A stretch of DNA of 59,459 bases from positions 1 through 59,459 of the IMG/VR virus record IMGVR_UViG_3300036766_001430. One strand, 5' to 3'. This DNA comes from a virus. Positions within the stretch are counted from its first letter, which is position 1. Each line of letters opens with the position of its first letter. The translations under genes were made by a program, and so were the position numbers. A model generated the notes under the pieces. It was not told the origin of the DNA, ran no database searches, and saw only the letters and a list, made by a program, of their open reading frames with translations. Shown piece after piece: positions 7,239 through 14,243 of the stretch.

Positions 7239-8603
7239 CTACAGCATTCGCGCGCGCTGCGCGAGGAAGGATGCGCGTTCGCTCATGCGTGCTGCTAGAC
7301 GCCACGCATCTCGCCCATCTCGAAGGTCCGCACGGAAGCGCGTCGCGATGCCTTCGTCGGTCTGCGCCGGCGCAAGCTCGCGCGCTTCGAGCGCGCTGGC
7401 AACGGAGGCGAGCGCGCGACCCTCTTGGGGTGCTTGAGTCTCGGTGACGCGAGCGGCGTGCGCGGCTCGCGCGGTGGTCGCGCCGTGCTGCGCGGGACTG
7501 GCTTCGAGGAGCGCACCGGCCTGGGCGGTGACGGCGCGCGCTTCGTCGGTCTGGGCGGGTGCCTCGGTGGCGAGGTGCGCGTGGGGAGCGGTCTGGAGGA
7601 CCGCGAGCCCGGTCTGGGCCGGCGCTTCGTTGAGGCTGATGCTCGCGTGGTTGAGGACCGCGATGGCGATCGACTCGTCCTGCGCGGGCTGCGCTTCGAG
7701 GATGAGCGCGGTCTGGGGAGGACGCTTGAGCGGTGCGCGGCCGGTGCGCTTGGCCTTGCGCTGCTCGGCTCCTGCCCCGCCACCAAGGTTCGGCTGAGGG
7801 GTCGTGCCGTCCAGCGAGCCGGCTGCGCTGAGCGTGCCAACGGCATCGAGCGTCGCGGAGATGGCCCCGGCGGTGACGAGGTCCTGAAGGTCCGCGTTGA
7901 GCGTACCGACCGCATCGAGAGTCGCGGAGATGGCCCCGGCGGTGACGAGGTCCTGAAGGTCCGCGTTGGATATCGCGCCAACGGCGGCGAGCGTCGAGGC
8001 AAGCGCCCCGGTACCCGTGAGCTGCGGCGCAGGTAGGGTGCCCGCCGCGTCGAGCGTCGAAGCGACAGAGCCGACCGCGGCAAGGGAACCGGCGAGAGTG
8101 CCGACCCCCGCGACGGTGCCGGCGAGCGCGCCGGTGCCTACCAGGGACGGCGCGGTGAGAGTGCCGACGCCCGCCAGCGTGGCGGCAAGGGCCCCCGCGC
8201 CGACGAGCGTGGGGGCGGTGACGGTACCGACGCCATCGAGGGTCGATGCGAGGGCGCCGGCCCCAAGGAGGCTGGCCGTGGAGATTGCGCCGACACCATC
8301 GAGGGTCGAGGCGAGCGCACCGATGCCGGTGATGGCCGCGGTGATGGTGCCGACCCCATCGAGGGTGGAGGCAAGGGCGCCGATGCCGGTGATGGCCGCG
8401 GTGATGGTGCCGACACCATCGAGGGTGGCCGATGCTGCGAGGTCGCCGAGGAGTGATGCCTGCGCGACTGCGCCGACCGCGATGAGCGTGGCGACGATGG
8501 CGCCGCCAGCTTCGGGGTCCGCACCTTCGGGGTACAGCCGGACGTCGAGCGTCCCGTCCGGCGGCACGAACTCCGGTCGAAGAAAGACGTCGTTGCCGGC
8601 CAT
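7239..8603 (-). CDS. tandem-repeat structural protein
   Basis: A 454-residue repeat protein of unknown function inside the head operon. Residues 1-40 are a short N-terminal domain (MAGNDVFLRPEF). Residues about 40-265 consist of some eleven repeats of about 20 residues built on ATLDGVGTIT-type glycine-turn units, with a 23-residue variant (ADLQDLVTAGAIS) occurring twice. Residues about 290-420 carry a second, different repeat of about 20 residues marked by APAQT-E. The first type looks like a beta-solenoid or a regular beta-turn array; the second is helical. Similar repeat proteins occur in environmental phages without known function. It lies between the virion protein at 8607 and MuF. Confidence 0.7.
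   Translation of the reverse strand: MAGNDVFLRPEFVPPDGTLDVRLYPEGADPEAGGAIVATLIAVGAVAQASLLGDLAASATLDGVGTITAAITGIGALASTLDGVGTITAAITGIGALASTLDGVGAISTASLLGAGALASTLDGVGTVTAPTLVGAGALAATLAGVGTLTAPSLVGTGALAGTVAGVGTLAGSLAAVGSVASTLDAAGTLPAPQLTGTGALASTLAAVGAISNADLQDLVTAGAISATLDAVGTLNADLQDLVTAGAISATLDAVGTLSAAGSLDGTTPQPNLGGGAGAEQRKAKRTGRAPLKRPPQTALILEAQPAQDESIAIAVLNHASISLNEAPAQTGLAVLQTAPHAHLATEAPAQTDEARAVTAQAGALLEASPAQHGATTARAAHAARVTETQAPQEGRALASVASALEARELAPAQTDEGIATRFRADLRDGRDAWRLAARMSERASFLAQRARML
7852..7968. repeat. 69-bp tandem duplication in the repeat-protein gene
   Basis: Bases 7852-7899 and 7921-7968 are identical over 48 bases with a period of 69, equal to 23 codons. The high identity, compared with the more diverged 60-bp units nearby, suggests a recent duplication. 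Confidence 0.85.
8161..8440. repeat. 60-bp tandem repeats in the repeat-protein gene
   Basis: Successive blocks near 8161, 8221, 8281, 8341 and 8401 repeat with a period of 60 bases (20 codons). The units at 8281-8340 and 8341-8400 share long identical runs, including the CGATGCCGGTGATGGCCGCG segment. They encode the repeated GVGTITAAITGIGALAS-type unit. The period is coding, so this is not a CRISPR array. Confidence 0.85.
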
Positions 8604-8606
8604 GGG

Positions 8607-9179
8607 TCAGGCTCCGAACAGCGTGTTTTTCGTCGTCCCGAAAACGGGCGTCCCGTTCTTGTAGCTCACGACGAAGTAGGCCGTGGTCGTATTGCTGACC
8701 ATGAAGGTGAAGGCGCCCGTCGTCGCGTCGCTGACCGTCGCGCCTGCGCGCGTCTTGTTGCCGCCGGAGAAGAACAAGTCCACGTCGCAGCCTCCGAGCA
8801 CGGCGCCCGTAGCGTCGCGCGTGATGCCGGCGATCGTGTAGAGCGCAGGCGCCCAAACAGGCTGGAGGAAGCTACGGATAGGTCCGTCCGTGAACCCCAC
8901 ACCCATCGAAGGCCCGATCGGAGGCGCTACCGCGTTGCCGTTATCGAACGGATTCGGCGGCGTGTAGAGGGCGTCTACGTCGGCGACGATGCGCCGCGGA
9001 AACTGGATCGCGGGGGGAACTCCGAGTGCGAGGAGCAGTCCCGCTCGCGCCGAGCCGTTGTCGAACGGATTCGGCGGGATGTAGAGATCGTCGAGTTGGG
9101 CGGGTGGTCGGACCACCCGCCCAAGGCTGAGCACCTCAGGACCGAAGGGAGCCGCGCCGCTGGGGCCGACAAGCGGCAC
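8607..9179 (-). CDS. virion protein with C-terminal carboxypeptidase-regulatory/CnaB-like domain
   Basis: A 190-residue protein starting at GTG 9179, two bases beyond the upstream stop. Residues 30-80 contain the segment LY-I/T-PPNPFDNG twice, about 40 residues apart. Residues about 115-190 have the pattern of a carboxypeptidase-regulatory or CnaB-like beta sandwich (GITRDATGAVLGGCDVDLF, then SDATTGAFTF and a closing YKNGTPVFG). Such domains are common on phage fibres and decoration proteins. A longer frame upstream is a shadow of the next gene. Confidence 0.65.
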   Translation of the reverse strand: MPLVGPSGAAPFGPEVLSLGRVVRPPAQLDDLYIPPNPFDNGSARAGLLLALGVPPAIQFPRRIVADVDALYTPPNPFDNGNAVAPPIGPSMGVGFTDGPIRSFLQPVWAPALYTIAGITRDATGAVLGGCDVDLFFSGGNKTRAGATVSDATTGAFTFMVSNTTTAYFVVSYKNGTPVFGTTKNTLFGA

Positions 9180-9180
9180 G

Positions 9181-9417
9181 TCAGCGTCCCGTGATGCCCT
9201 TGTCCGCGATGGCGGATAGCGCCGCAATGGCCCCGCGGTACTGGAGCTTGTCGACGAGTCCTGCGTCCACGTGCATGAAGAGCGCGCCACCAGCACCCAC
9301 GCCGACGAACGCGATACCGCGGATCTTCCCGACCTCGACCTGCTTGAGGAGTTCCTTCACGGCGGCAATGGCCACGAGATCGACGGGGAGGCCGATGAGG
9401 GGGGCATGGCTGTTCAT
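9181..9417 (-). CDS. small hypothetical virion-region protein
   Basis: A 78-residue, Ala/Gly/Val-rich protein (LVAIAAVKELLKQVEVGK, GVGAGGALFMHVDAG). It sits between two probable virion proteins with one-base gaps on both sides. No family recognised. Its composition fits a small soluble alpha/beta protein rather than a membrane protein. Confidence 0.6.
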   Translation of the reverse strand: MNSHAPLIGLPVDLVAIAAVKELLKQVEVGKIRGIAFVGVGAGGALFMHVDAGLVDKLQYRGAIAALSAIADKGITGR

Positions 9418-9418
9418 C

Positions 9419-9982
9419 TCAATTCATCTCTTGGATCGAAAACTGCTGAATGGCGATGGCGTTCGCGTTGCTCAGCGAGAATGTTCCGAAGATGTCGATC
9501 GCGTTGAGGATGGTCGAGTCAAAGCCAGTCGAGACGACGGGCGTGATGTTGGGCACCATCAACACGGAGTGACCCGTGGTGGCGTCGGCACCGGAGATCG
9601 AGATGCACTGCGAGACCATCATGCCGACTGCCATGAGATTCGCCGTGCTACCTGCGCCGATCGCGCGCATCGTCATGTCGACCTCGAGCCAGAACGGAAG
9701 CGTCGTATGCGCCGTGGTCGACAACTGGATCGCGCCGCTGTTCCAGACCTGGACAGCCGCGAACGTAATGTCGAGCGTGAGCGTGCCCGGCGTCGTGACG
9801 ATGTTGCCGAGTTGGCCCGCGACGCGGAAGCGGATGTGCTTGCCTGGCGCAGAGAAGAAGTTCGTCGGCACCGTTTGCTTGGAGGCCGTCGGCATGATCG
9901 TCGTTCGCGTGAGCGACGCCGTAAGGATCGGCCCGATGGCGGCCGAGGGAACGCCGACAATATTTGAATATCCGAGGCCCAT
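9419..9982 (-). CDS. beta-rich structural protein, tail or head fibre candidate
   Basis: A 187-residue protein with alternating Thr/Ser/Ile strands throughout (GTLTLDITFAAVQVWNSG, PFWLEVDMTMRAIGAG, LNAIDIFGTFSLSNANA). No catalytic motif. It resembles beta-rich virion surface proteins of environmental phages. It belongs to the 8607-10672 cluster of probable virion accessory proteins between portal and MuF. Confidence 0.65.
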   Translation of the reverse strand: MGLGYSNIVGVPSAAIGPILTASLTRTTIMPTASKQTVPTNFFSAPGKHIRFRVAGQLGNIVTTPGTLTLDITFAAVQVWNSGAIQLSTTAHTTLPFWLEVDMTMRAIGAGSTANLMAVGMMVSQCISISGADATTGHSVLMVPNITPVVSTGFDSTILNAIDIFGTFSLSNANAIAIQQFSIQEMN

Positions 9983-9994
9983 GATTCTCTCCTA

Positions 9995-10225
9995 TCAGCC
10001 GAGCGTGCACGTGAGAGCGTTGATGGCGAAGCTCGGCGTGATGCCGATGTTCACGACGAGCGAGGCATTCAACACGCCCCAATAGATTAGGTCGCCCGCA
10101 GCGACGCCCGAGATGAGCCCGACGCCCACGTCGGTCTCCGTCTCCGGTCCGCTGCCCGACGCCGGGAAGGTGACGGCCGCGGCGTTCTTTGCCGTGGCCG
10201 GGTTCACGCCCGCAACGCTCGCCAC
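9995..10225 (-). CDS. small virion protein, start uncertain
   Basis: From the GTG at 10225 the product has 76 residues. Homology-like sequence appears to begin earlier: the in-frame codons upstream, back to about 10285, read TTPYTSYTRVGVARSGAGWT, which looks like the N-terminal strand of this beta-rich family. That stretch has no usual start codon and follows directly, in the same frame, the TGA of the 10295-10672 gene. Either a one- or two-base error has separated it from the ATG at 10289 or the gene uses an unusual start. Function: probable virion decoration or fibre protein. Confidence 0.6.
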   Translation of the reverse strand: MASVAGVNPATAKNAAAVTFPASGSGPETETDVGVGLISGVAAGDLIYWGVLNASLVVNIGITPSFAINALTCTLG

Positions 10226-10294
10226 GGTCCAGCCCGCACCCGAACGAGCTACGCCAACGCGCGTATAGCTCGTGTATGGCGTGGTGCATCCCGA

Positions 10295-10672
10295 TCAGCT
10301 CGCGGGTTGGGTGTGGGACCAGGACACGACGTGCACGACCTGCTTGGCGGCGATGCTCGTGTTGTCGAGCATCAGGTTGCCGGGCACGTCACCCGACCAG
10401 ACCACGCGCCCGCTCGAATCGCAGACGTCGTACTTGGTCGCCTTGGTGCCCTCGCCGGCCGCGGCGGTGCCGATGCCTTGCTTGGGCAAGCCCAGTGCCG
10501 TGGCCGTGCCGTCCTCGGCAGGCGAGAACGCCGGGTCATCCAGCTCCACGACGCAGAGCACGATGCCGGCCGCGCTCTTGATCTGAAGCGAGCCCGCACC
10601 GCCGGCCGCGTCGATGAGCCCGGTGACCCCGTCGACTGCGGCGTTGCGCGCGGGCACTTGGAGCGTGAGCAT
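10295..10672 (-). CDS. small virion protein (tail or head accessory)
   Basis: A 125-residue protein with a style common in phage virion modules: RNAAVDGVTGLIDAAGG, then SLQIKS, a DDPAFSPAEDGTATALGL segment and a closing VWSGDV and LDNTSIAAKQVV. The family appears in many phages next to fibre genes without known function. It overlaps the portal stop by one base and is therefore co-translated with it. Confidence 0.65.
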   Translation of the reverse strand: MLTLQVPARNAAVDGVTGLIDAAGGAGSLQIKSAAGIVLCVVELDDPAFSPAEDGTATALGLPKQGIGTAAAGEGTKATKYDVCDSSGRVVWSGDVPGNLMLDNTSIAAKQVVHVVSWSHTQPAS

Positions 10673-12420
10673 CAGGCAGCTTCCTGGGTGAGCGTGAGGG
10701 TGGGCACGCCGTAGCGGGCTGCGAGGTCGTCCACGAAGGACTGCGTCACGTCCAGCTTGAGCGAGCGAGCCTCACGTATATCAGCGATGAGCGCGGCTGT
10801 CATGCGTGAAGCATGCTCGTGCTTCTCTACGTCGGTGGGCGCGCGAGGAGTTGCGAGCGCGCGCACCTTGGGGTCGATGACGTCGTGGAGGTCGGCCAGA
10901 GCATCGACGTGGTCCTGGGTCATGTCCAGGCCGGCCGCACGCGCCTCGGTCACCGCGCGCAGGAACTCCTCGTGCGCCTTCTTGGGCTTCTTCTTCGGCG
11001 CGACCTCGCCGGCCGGCGTGGGCTCGGCTTCGGGTCCTGGAGCGACTGGCGTTTCCGGGGTCTCGCCGGGCTCGCCTTCGGGCCCTGCGCCGCCGGGTCC
11101 ACCCGAGGGCGCGCCGGGGGGCGCGACCGGTTCGGGGCGTTCGAGGATAGACTCGCCTCCCTGGGGCTCCGGGATGCCGGCCTGGTCACGCGCCCACTTC
11201 TGCGGGATGTCGAGCCCGGCTTCGGTGAGCGAGAGCAACGCCTCACCGAATGCCTTGAGGTCGACGGCATCGTCGGTGATGAACTCGAAGCGCGGCACCG
11301 CAATGTCCGGGCCGAAGTTGAGCTGAATGAGCGCGGTAACGAGGTCGCGCGTGATGTCGGAGGCGATCTGGCTCGCGCGCGAGTCGCGCAGGTCCTTGCG
11401 CACGCCGTCGTGCACCTTGGCTTGAGCGTATCCGCTCGATGCGGACGATTGGGTGGACTCGGTTTGGCCGAGCGTCGCCTTGGACATCTCGTTGCCGAGC
11501 ATCGTGACGAACTCGCCGTGCGTACTGTTGGAGCGCGCGGCACCGCCGGGCCACTCCACGGCGATCGAGCAGTTGTCCGGGATGACCGCTGCGCCGTCGG
11601 TGGTGAGCCGGCGCATGATGTCCTCCAACGCTTCCTTGTTGGAGGCGTCGCTGACCCCCGCCTTGAACGAGCCGATGCGCCACGGCTTCCAGGAGATCTC
11701 TGCCGTCTTGAGCCAGTCCCCTATGACCCAGTTGCGGAAGACGCTCATCCACACCAGCGGGCGACAGAGCCCCTCGCGGTTGGCGATGTCGCCGGTGACA
11801 CGCGGCTGCGACACGACGAACTTGTACGGGTTGTCCGCGCGGAAGTCGGTGCCTTCGGTGGACGATTGCCACGGTTCGCGGAAGACGAAGGAGCCGTCGT
11901 GGAGGAGGAATCCGAAGCGTCGCGGGGCGATGGGCTTGAAGTCGGTCGGCACCAGCCGACCGTCCGACTTGGTCCACATGATCTCGCTGACGGCGTACGA
12001 GTAGTACACGGCGCCGGCGAGGTGCCCGAGCAAGCGCTGAAGCGCCGGAGTCGCGCGCAGCACATTTACACACCACTCGCGCGCACGCCGATCTTTAGCG
12101 CGTTCGTTTGTCGGGGAGGAGCTAACGAGTTGCCACGGCAGGGAAGCGATCGTCTCTTCGTGCGTCGCGAGCACCGCGTGCAGGTGCGCGTCGCGCTGGC
12201 GACACTCGTTGGCCAGGTCCATGAGCTGACGCATGTCGCCCGAGTCGGCCGCGCGCAGGATGGCGCTGATGCGGTCGGGCGTGACCCCGCCGCCGATGCG
12301 CGCGCTCTGGTTCCAGAGCGCGAGATCTCCCACCACAGAACCGCGCGCAGCAGCACCCAAGCGCGCAAGACGCTTGGACTGCGAGGTAAACGCACTCGCT
12401 ATGGAGGCGAGAAAGCTCAT
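10672..12420 (-). CDS. portal protein, Mu gp29-like (DUF935)
   Basis: Portal subunit of the Mu gp29/DUF935 family, 582 residues. Seen: the N-terminal GGVTPDRISAILRAADSGDMRQLMDL, where the family has its conserved opening; HLHAVLATHEETIASLPWQL; WKPWRIG; the late ALIQLNFGPDIAVPRFEF; and DIPQKWARDQAGIPEP with GGESIL, which match the family's C-terminal portal core. Residues about 425-475 are a Pro/Gly/Glu-rich linker and the last 100 residues an extra helical tail. The ring forms the DNA entry and exit channel and docks the terminase encoded just upstream. Confidence 0.88.
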   Translation of the reverse strand: MSFLASIASAFTSQSKRLARLGAAARGSVVGDLALWNQSARIGGGVTPDRISAILRAADSGDMRQLMDLANECRQRDAHLHAVLATHEETIASLPWQLVSSSPTNERAKDRRAREWCVNVLRATPALQRLLGHLAGAVYYSYAVSEIMWTKSDGRLVPTDFKPIAPRRFGFLLHDGSFVFREPWQSSTEGTDFRADNPYKFVVSQPRVTGDIANREGLCRPLVWMSVFRNWVIGDWLKTAEISWKPWRIGSFKAGVSDASNKEALEDIMRRLTTDGAAVIPDNCSIAVEWPGGAARSNSTHGEFVTMLGNEMSKATLGQTESTQSSASSGYAQAKVHDGVRKDLRDSRASQIASDITRDLVTALIQLNFGPDIAVPRFEFITDDAVDLKAFGEALLSLTEAGLDIPQKWARDQAGIPEPQGGESILERPEPVAPPGAPSGGPGGAGPEGEPGETPETPVAPGPEAEPTPAGEVAPKKKPKKAHEEFLRAVTEARAAGLDMTQDHVDALADLHDVIDPKVRALATPRAPTDVEKHEHASRMTAALIADIREARSLKLDVTQSFVDDLAARYGVPTLTLTQEAA

Positions 12421-12422
12421 GC

Positions 12423-12926
12423 TCAGGGCGTAGCCGCGAACGGGAGGTTGAGCCGGCGGTCACCGCGCACGCGGCCGGGTCGTCCCAGGATCTTGCTCGA
12501 CGTGGTGCCGCCGCTGTTGAGCACGGCGGTCACACGGAAGAAGACCTGGGGATGGCCGAAGACGCGCAGCTCAGCGAACTGGGTCTCCTGCCCCGGCAAC
12601 GCGCCGGTGGTCTCGGCAGCGAGCGCGCCGATGGTCGTGATGCCCGGCGGCGCACCGAGGAGCACGCGCGACAGCTTCTGGTCGACGGCTCCGTCAGGGT
12701 CGAAGAACAGCGCCTCGATGGTCATGCTCGACGTGCCGGGCACCACCACCTCCACGCCGATGAGCACGGTGTCGTACCCAGAGCAGTCGATGCCGCCCGT
12801 GAGCTTGCCCGCGACCGCAGGATAGTTCGCGTCGCTGAGCGTCGCGCTGTCGATGGCGATGGCGCCCGCGATGGCTCGCAGCTCCGTCGTCTCGCCCGTG
12901 CGGAATCCACCTGCTTTGCGCGCCAT
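12423..12926 (-). CDS. hypothetical virion-region protein
   Basis: A 167-residue beta-rich protein starting with a basic MARKAGGFRTGE segment and ending PFAATP. Central strands (DTVLIGVEVVVPGTSS, TIEALFFDPDG, ELRVFGHPQVFFRVTAVL) look like a jelly-roll or decoration protein. It lies two bases upstream of the portal gene. No family recognised. Confidence 0.6.
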   Translation of the reverse strand: MARKAGGFRTGETTELRAIAGAIAIDSATLSDANYPAVAGKLTGGIDCSGYDTVLIGVEVVVPGTSSMTIEALFFDPDGAVDQKLSRVLLGAPPGITTIGALAAETTGALPGQETQFAELRVFGHPQVFFRVTAVLNSGGTTSSKILGRPGRVRGDRRLNLPFAATP

Positions 12927-13041
12927 GTCGTTGCTCCTCGACGAAGTGATGAACGCGCGCGCAGGGTCAGAGCGTTTCGCTCGCCTGCGCGCGCCGCGTG
13001 CTCTCGAAGGGCGGCACGCGTACTAGCCCGAGCAGCGTAGC

Positions 13042-13692
13042 TTACGCGCCGAGGTTCTTCATGAGGTTGCCGAGCAGCACGACGTTGCCCGTGCCCGCCG
13101 TGAACGCGCTCGTGATGCGGTCGTGGCGGATGGTCTCGGCGGCCTTCCAGAAGACGCGTCGCTGCGCGAGCGTCGCGAAGAGCGTGCCGATGGTGCCGAA
13201 GTTCGGCGCGCCTGCGGCCGTGAGCGCAGCGAGCGCATCGCCTACTGCACCGCCGAGCAGGTCGCCCTTGGTCGTGAGGGACGCCTTGTTGGACGAGGAC
13301 AGGCCGATGGTCGAGGCCGCGCCGCCGGTGAAGTCGGCGGTCACCTCGCGGTAGACCTCCTGGAGATGGAACTCGGCGCCGGTCGGCATCGTCAGGAGGA
13401 TGGCCGCGTCAGCGGTCGCGAACGTGAAGGGGATGACGATCTTGCACGCACCCGGCGCGCGCAGCCACCGACCCAGCGACGCGTCGGCAGGCGTCGCCAC
13501 GAGCAGGTCATCGCCGGTGAGCGCGCTGGTCGCGTCGAACTGCCAGATCGTGTCGTCAGCGAGCACGTGGCAGTACATGCCGTCCACCTGGCGCGAGCCG
13601 GGGATGGCCTTGAGCGCGGTCATCGTCGTGACCGGGGCCGCGATGCGCTCGGACACGAGACGGGCAGCGGTATCGCCATAGAGCAGCTTCAT
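13042..13692 (-). CDS. hypothetical structural protein
   Basis: A 216-residue protein. The N-terminal half contains LKAIPGSRQVDGMYCHVLAD and IWQFDATSALTGDD followed by LGRWLRAPG, a pattern seen in small phage virion and fibre-associated proteins (a short beta domain ending G-R-W-L-R). The rest alternates Ala-rich strands and helices. It lies upstream of the portal in the packaging-head operon. Confidence 0.6.
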   Translation of the reverse strand: MKLLYGDTAARLVSERIAAPVTTMTALKAIPGSRQVDGMYCHVLADDTIWQFDATSALTGDDLLVATPADASLGRWLRAPGACKIVIPFTFATADAAILLTMPTGAEFHLQEVYREVTADFTGGAASTIGLSSSNKASLTTKGDLLGGAVGDALAALTAAGAPNFGTIGTLFATLAQRRVFWKAAETIRHDRITSAFTAGTGNVVLLGNLMKNLGA

Positions 13693-13768
13693 GATCGTTC
13701 TCTTCTGCGGCTGGGCCGCGTCTCGATGTTGAACAGCGGGCGCGCACGCGCAAGGCGCGTGGCGTCTT

Positions 13769-14068
13769 TCACTCCGTCATCCAGCATCCAGCGCGGACCA
13801 CGGACGAAAACTGAGGGGGCGCAGCACACGCGGTGAACGCGGCGCGCTGGGCGGGGGTCATGTCGAGCACGACCTTGGCGAGCACGACCGGCGGCATCCC
13901 ACCGAGCGACGTGAACGTGGGCACCGGGGCGCAGCCCACGGCCGTCATCGGGAGCATCGGCGCGTTGAGCGTGCGCATCAGAGAGCGAGGCGCGTGCGCA
14001 TCGAGCTGCTCGGCCACGTGCTTGCTCGCGTCGTCCTTGGACCCCGTGACTTCGATCGACCAGCTCAT
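13769..14068 (-). CDS. hypothetical protein
   Basis: A 99-residue protein. Its first 22 residues (MSWSIEVTGSKDDASKHVAE) match the opening of a small, widespread phage protein family of unknown role that begins MSWSV-x-x-x-G. The rest, with several Met-Pro-x-Thr segments and MTPAQRAAFTACA, does not help. Codon use fits its neighbours. Confidence 0.5.
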   Translation of the reverse strand: MSWSIEVTGSKDDASKHVAEQLDAHAPRSLMRTLNAPMLPMTAVGCAPVPTFTSLGGMPPVVLAKVVLDMTPAQRAAFTACAAPPQFSSVVRAGCWMTE

Positions 14069-14087
14069 GCTCGTGCTCCTCGTTGAG

Positions 14088-14243
14088 TCACGCGTACAGA
14101 CGCGCGGTGGCCGCTTGAGCGGCCTTGAACGAAGCGACCGTACCAGAGCCCGTCTGTCGGCGCACGGTGAACGTAGCCCACCAGAGCCACATGTGCACGA
14201 CGACAGCGCGCGCCAGCTGAGTCTCCTTGCCCGGTCTGCTCAT
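14088..14243 (-). CDS. small hypothetical protein after the terminase gene
   Basis: A 51-residue peptide starting MSRPGKETQL. The start at 14243 overlaps the terminase stop as ATGA, which decides it. It has an aromatic core (VVHMWLWWATFTV) and a helical alanine-rich end. The core may be a short membrane-associated helix. No family recognised. Confidence 0.5.
   Translation of the reverse strand: MSRPGKETQLARAVVVHMWLWWATFTVRRQTGSGTVASFKAAQAATARLYA

Noticed and set aside
8161-8440. Regular 60-bp repeats as a possible CRISPR array
   Set aside because: Units are contiguous without spacers and match 20-codon protein repeats.
5389-8856. A 1155-codon minus-strand open frame extending the MuF-protease frame upstream to 8856
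   Set aside because: Upstream of 7224 the frame lies across the repeat-protein gene and gives Arg/His-rich nonsense; the start at 7224 has a strong ribosome site.
10813-12825. A 670-codon plus-strand open frame opposite the portal gene
   Set aside because: High GC content leaves long antisense frames open; the composition is Arg/Gly/Val-rich without domains, and the portal on the other strand has clear family motifs.
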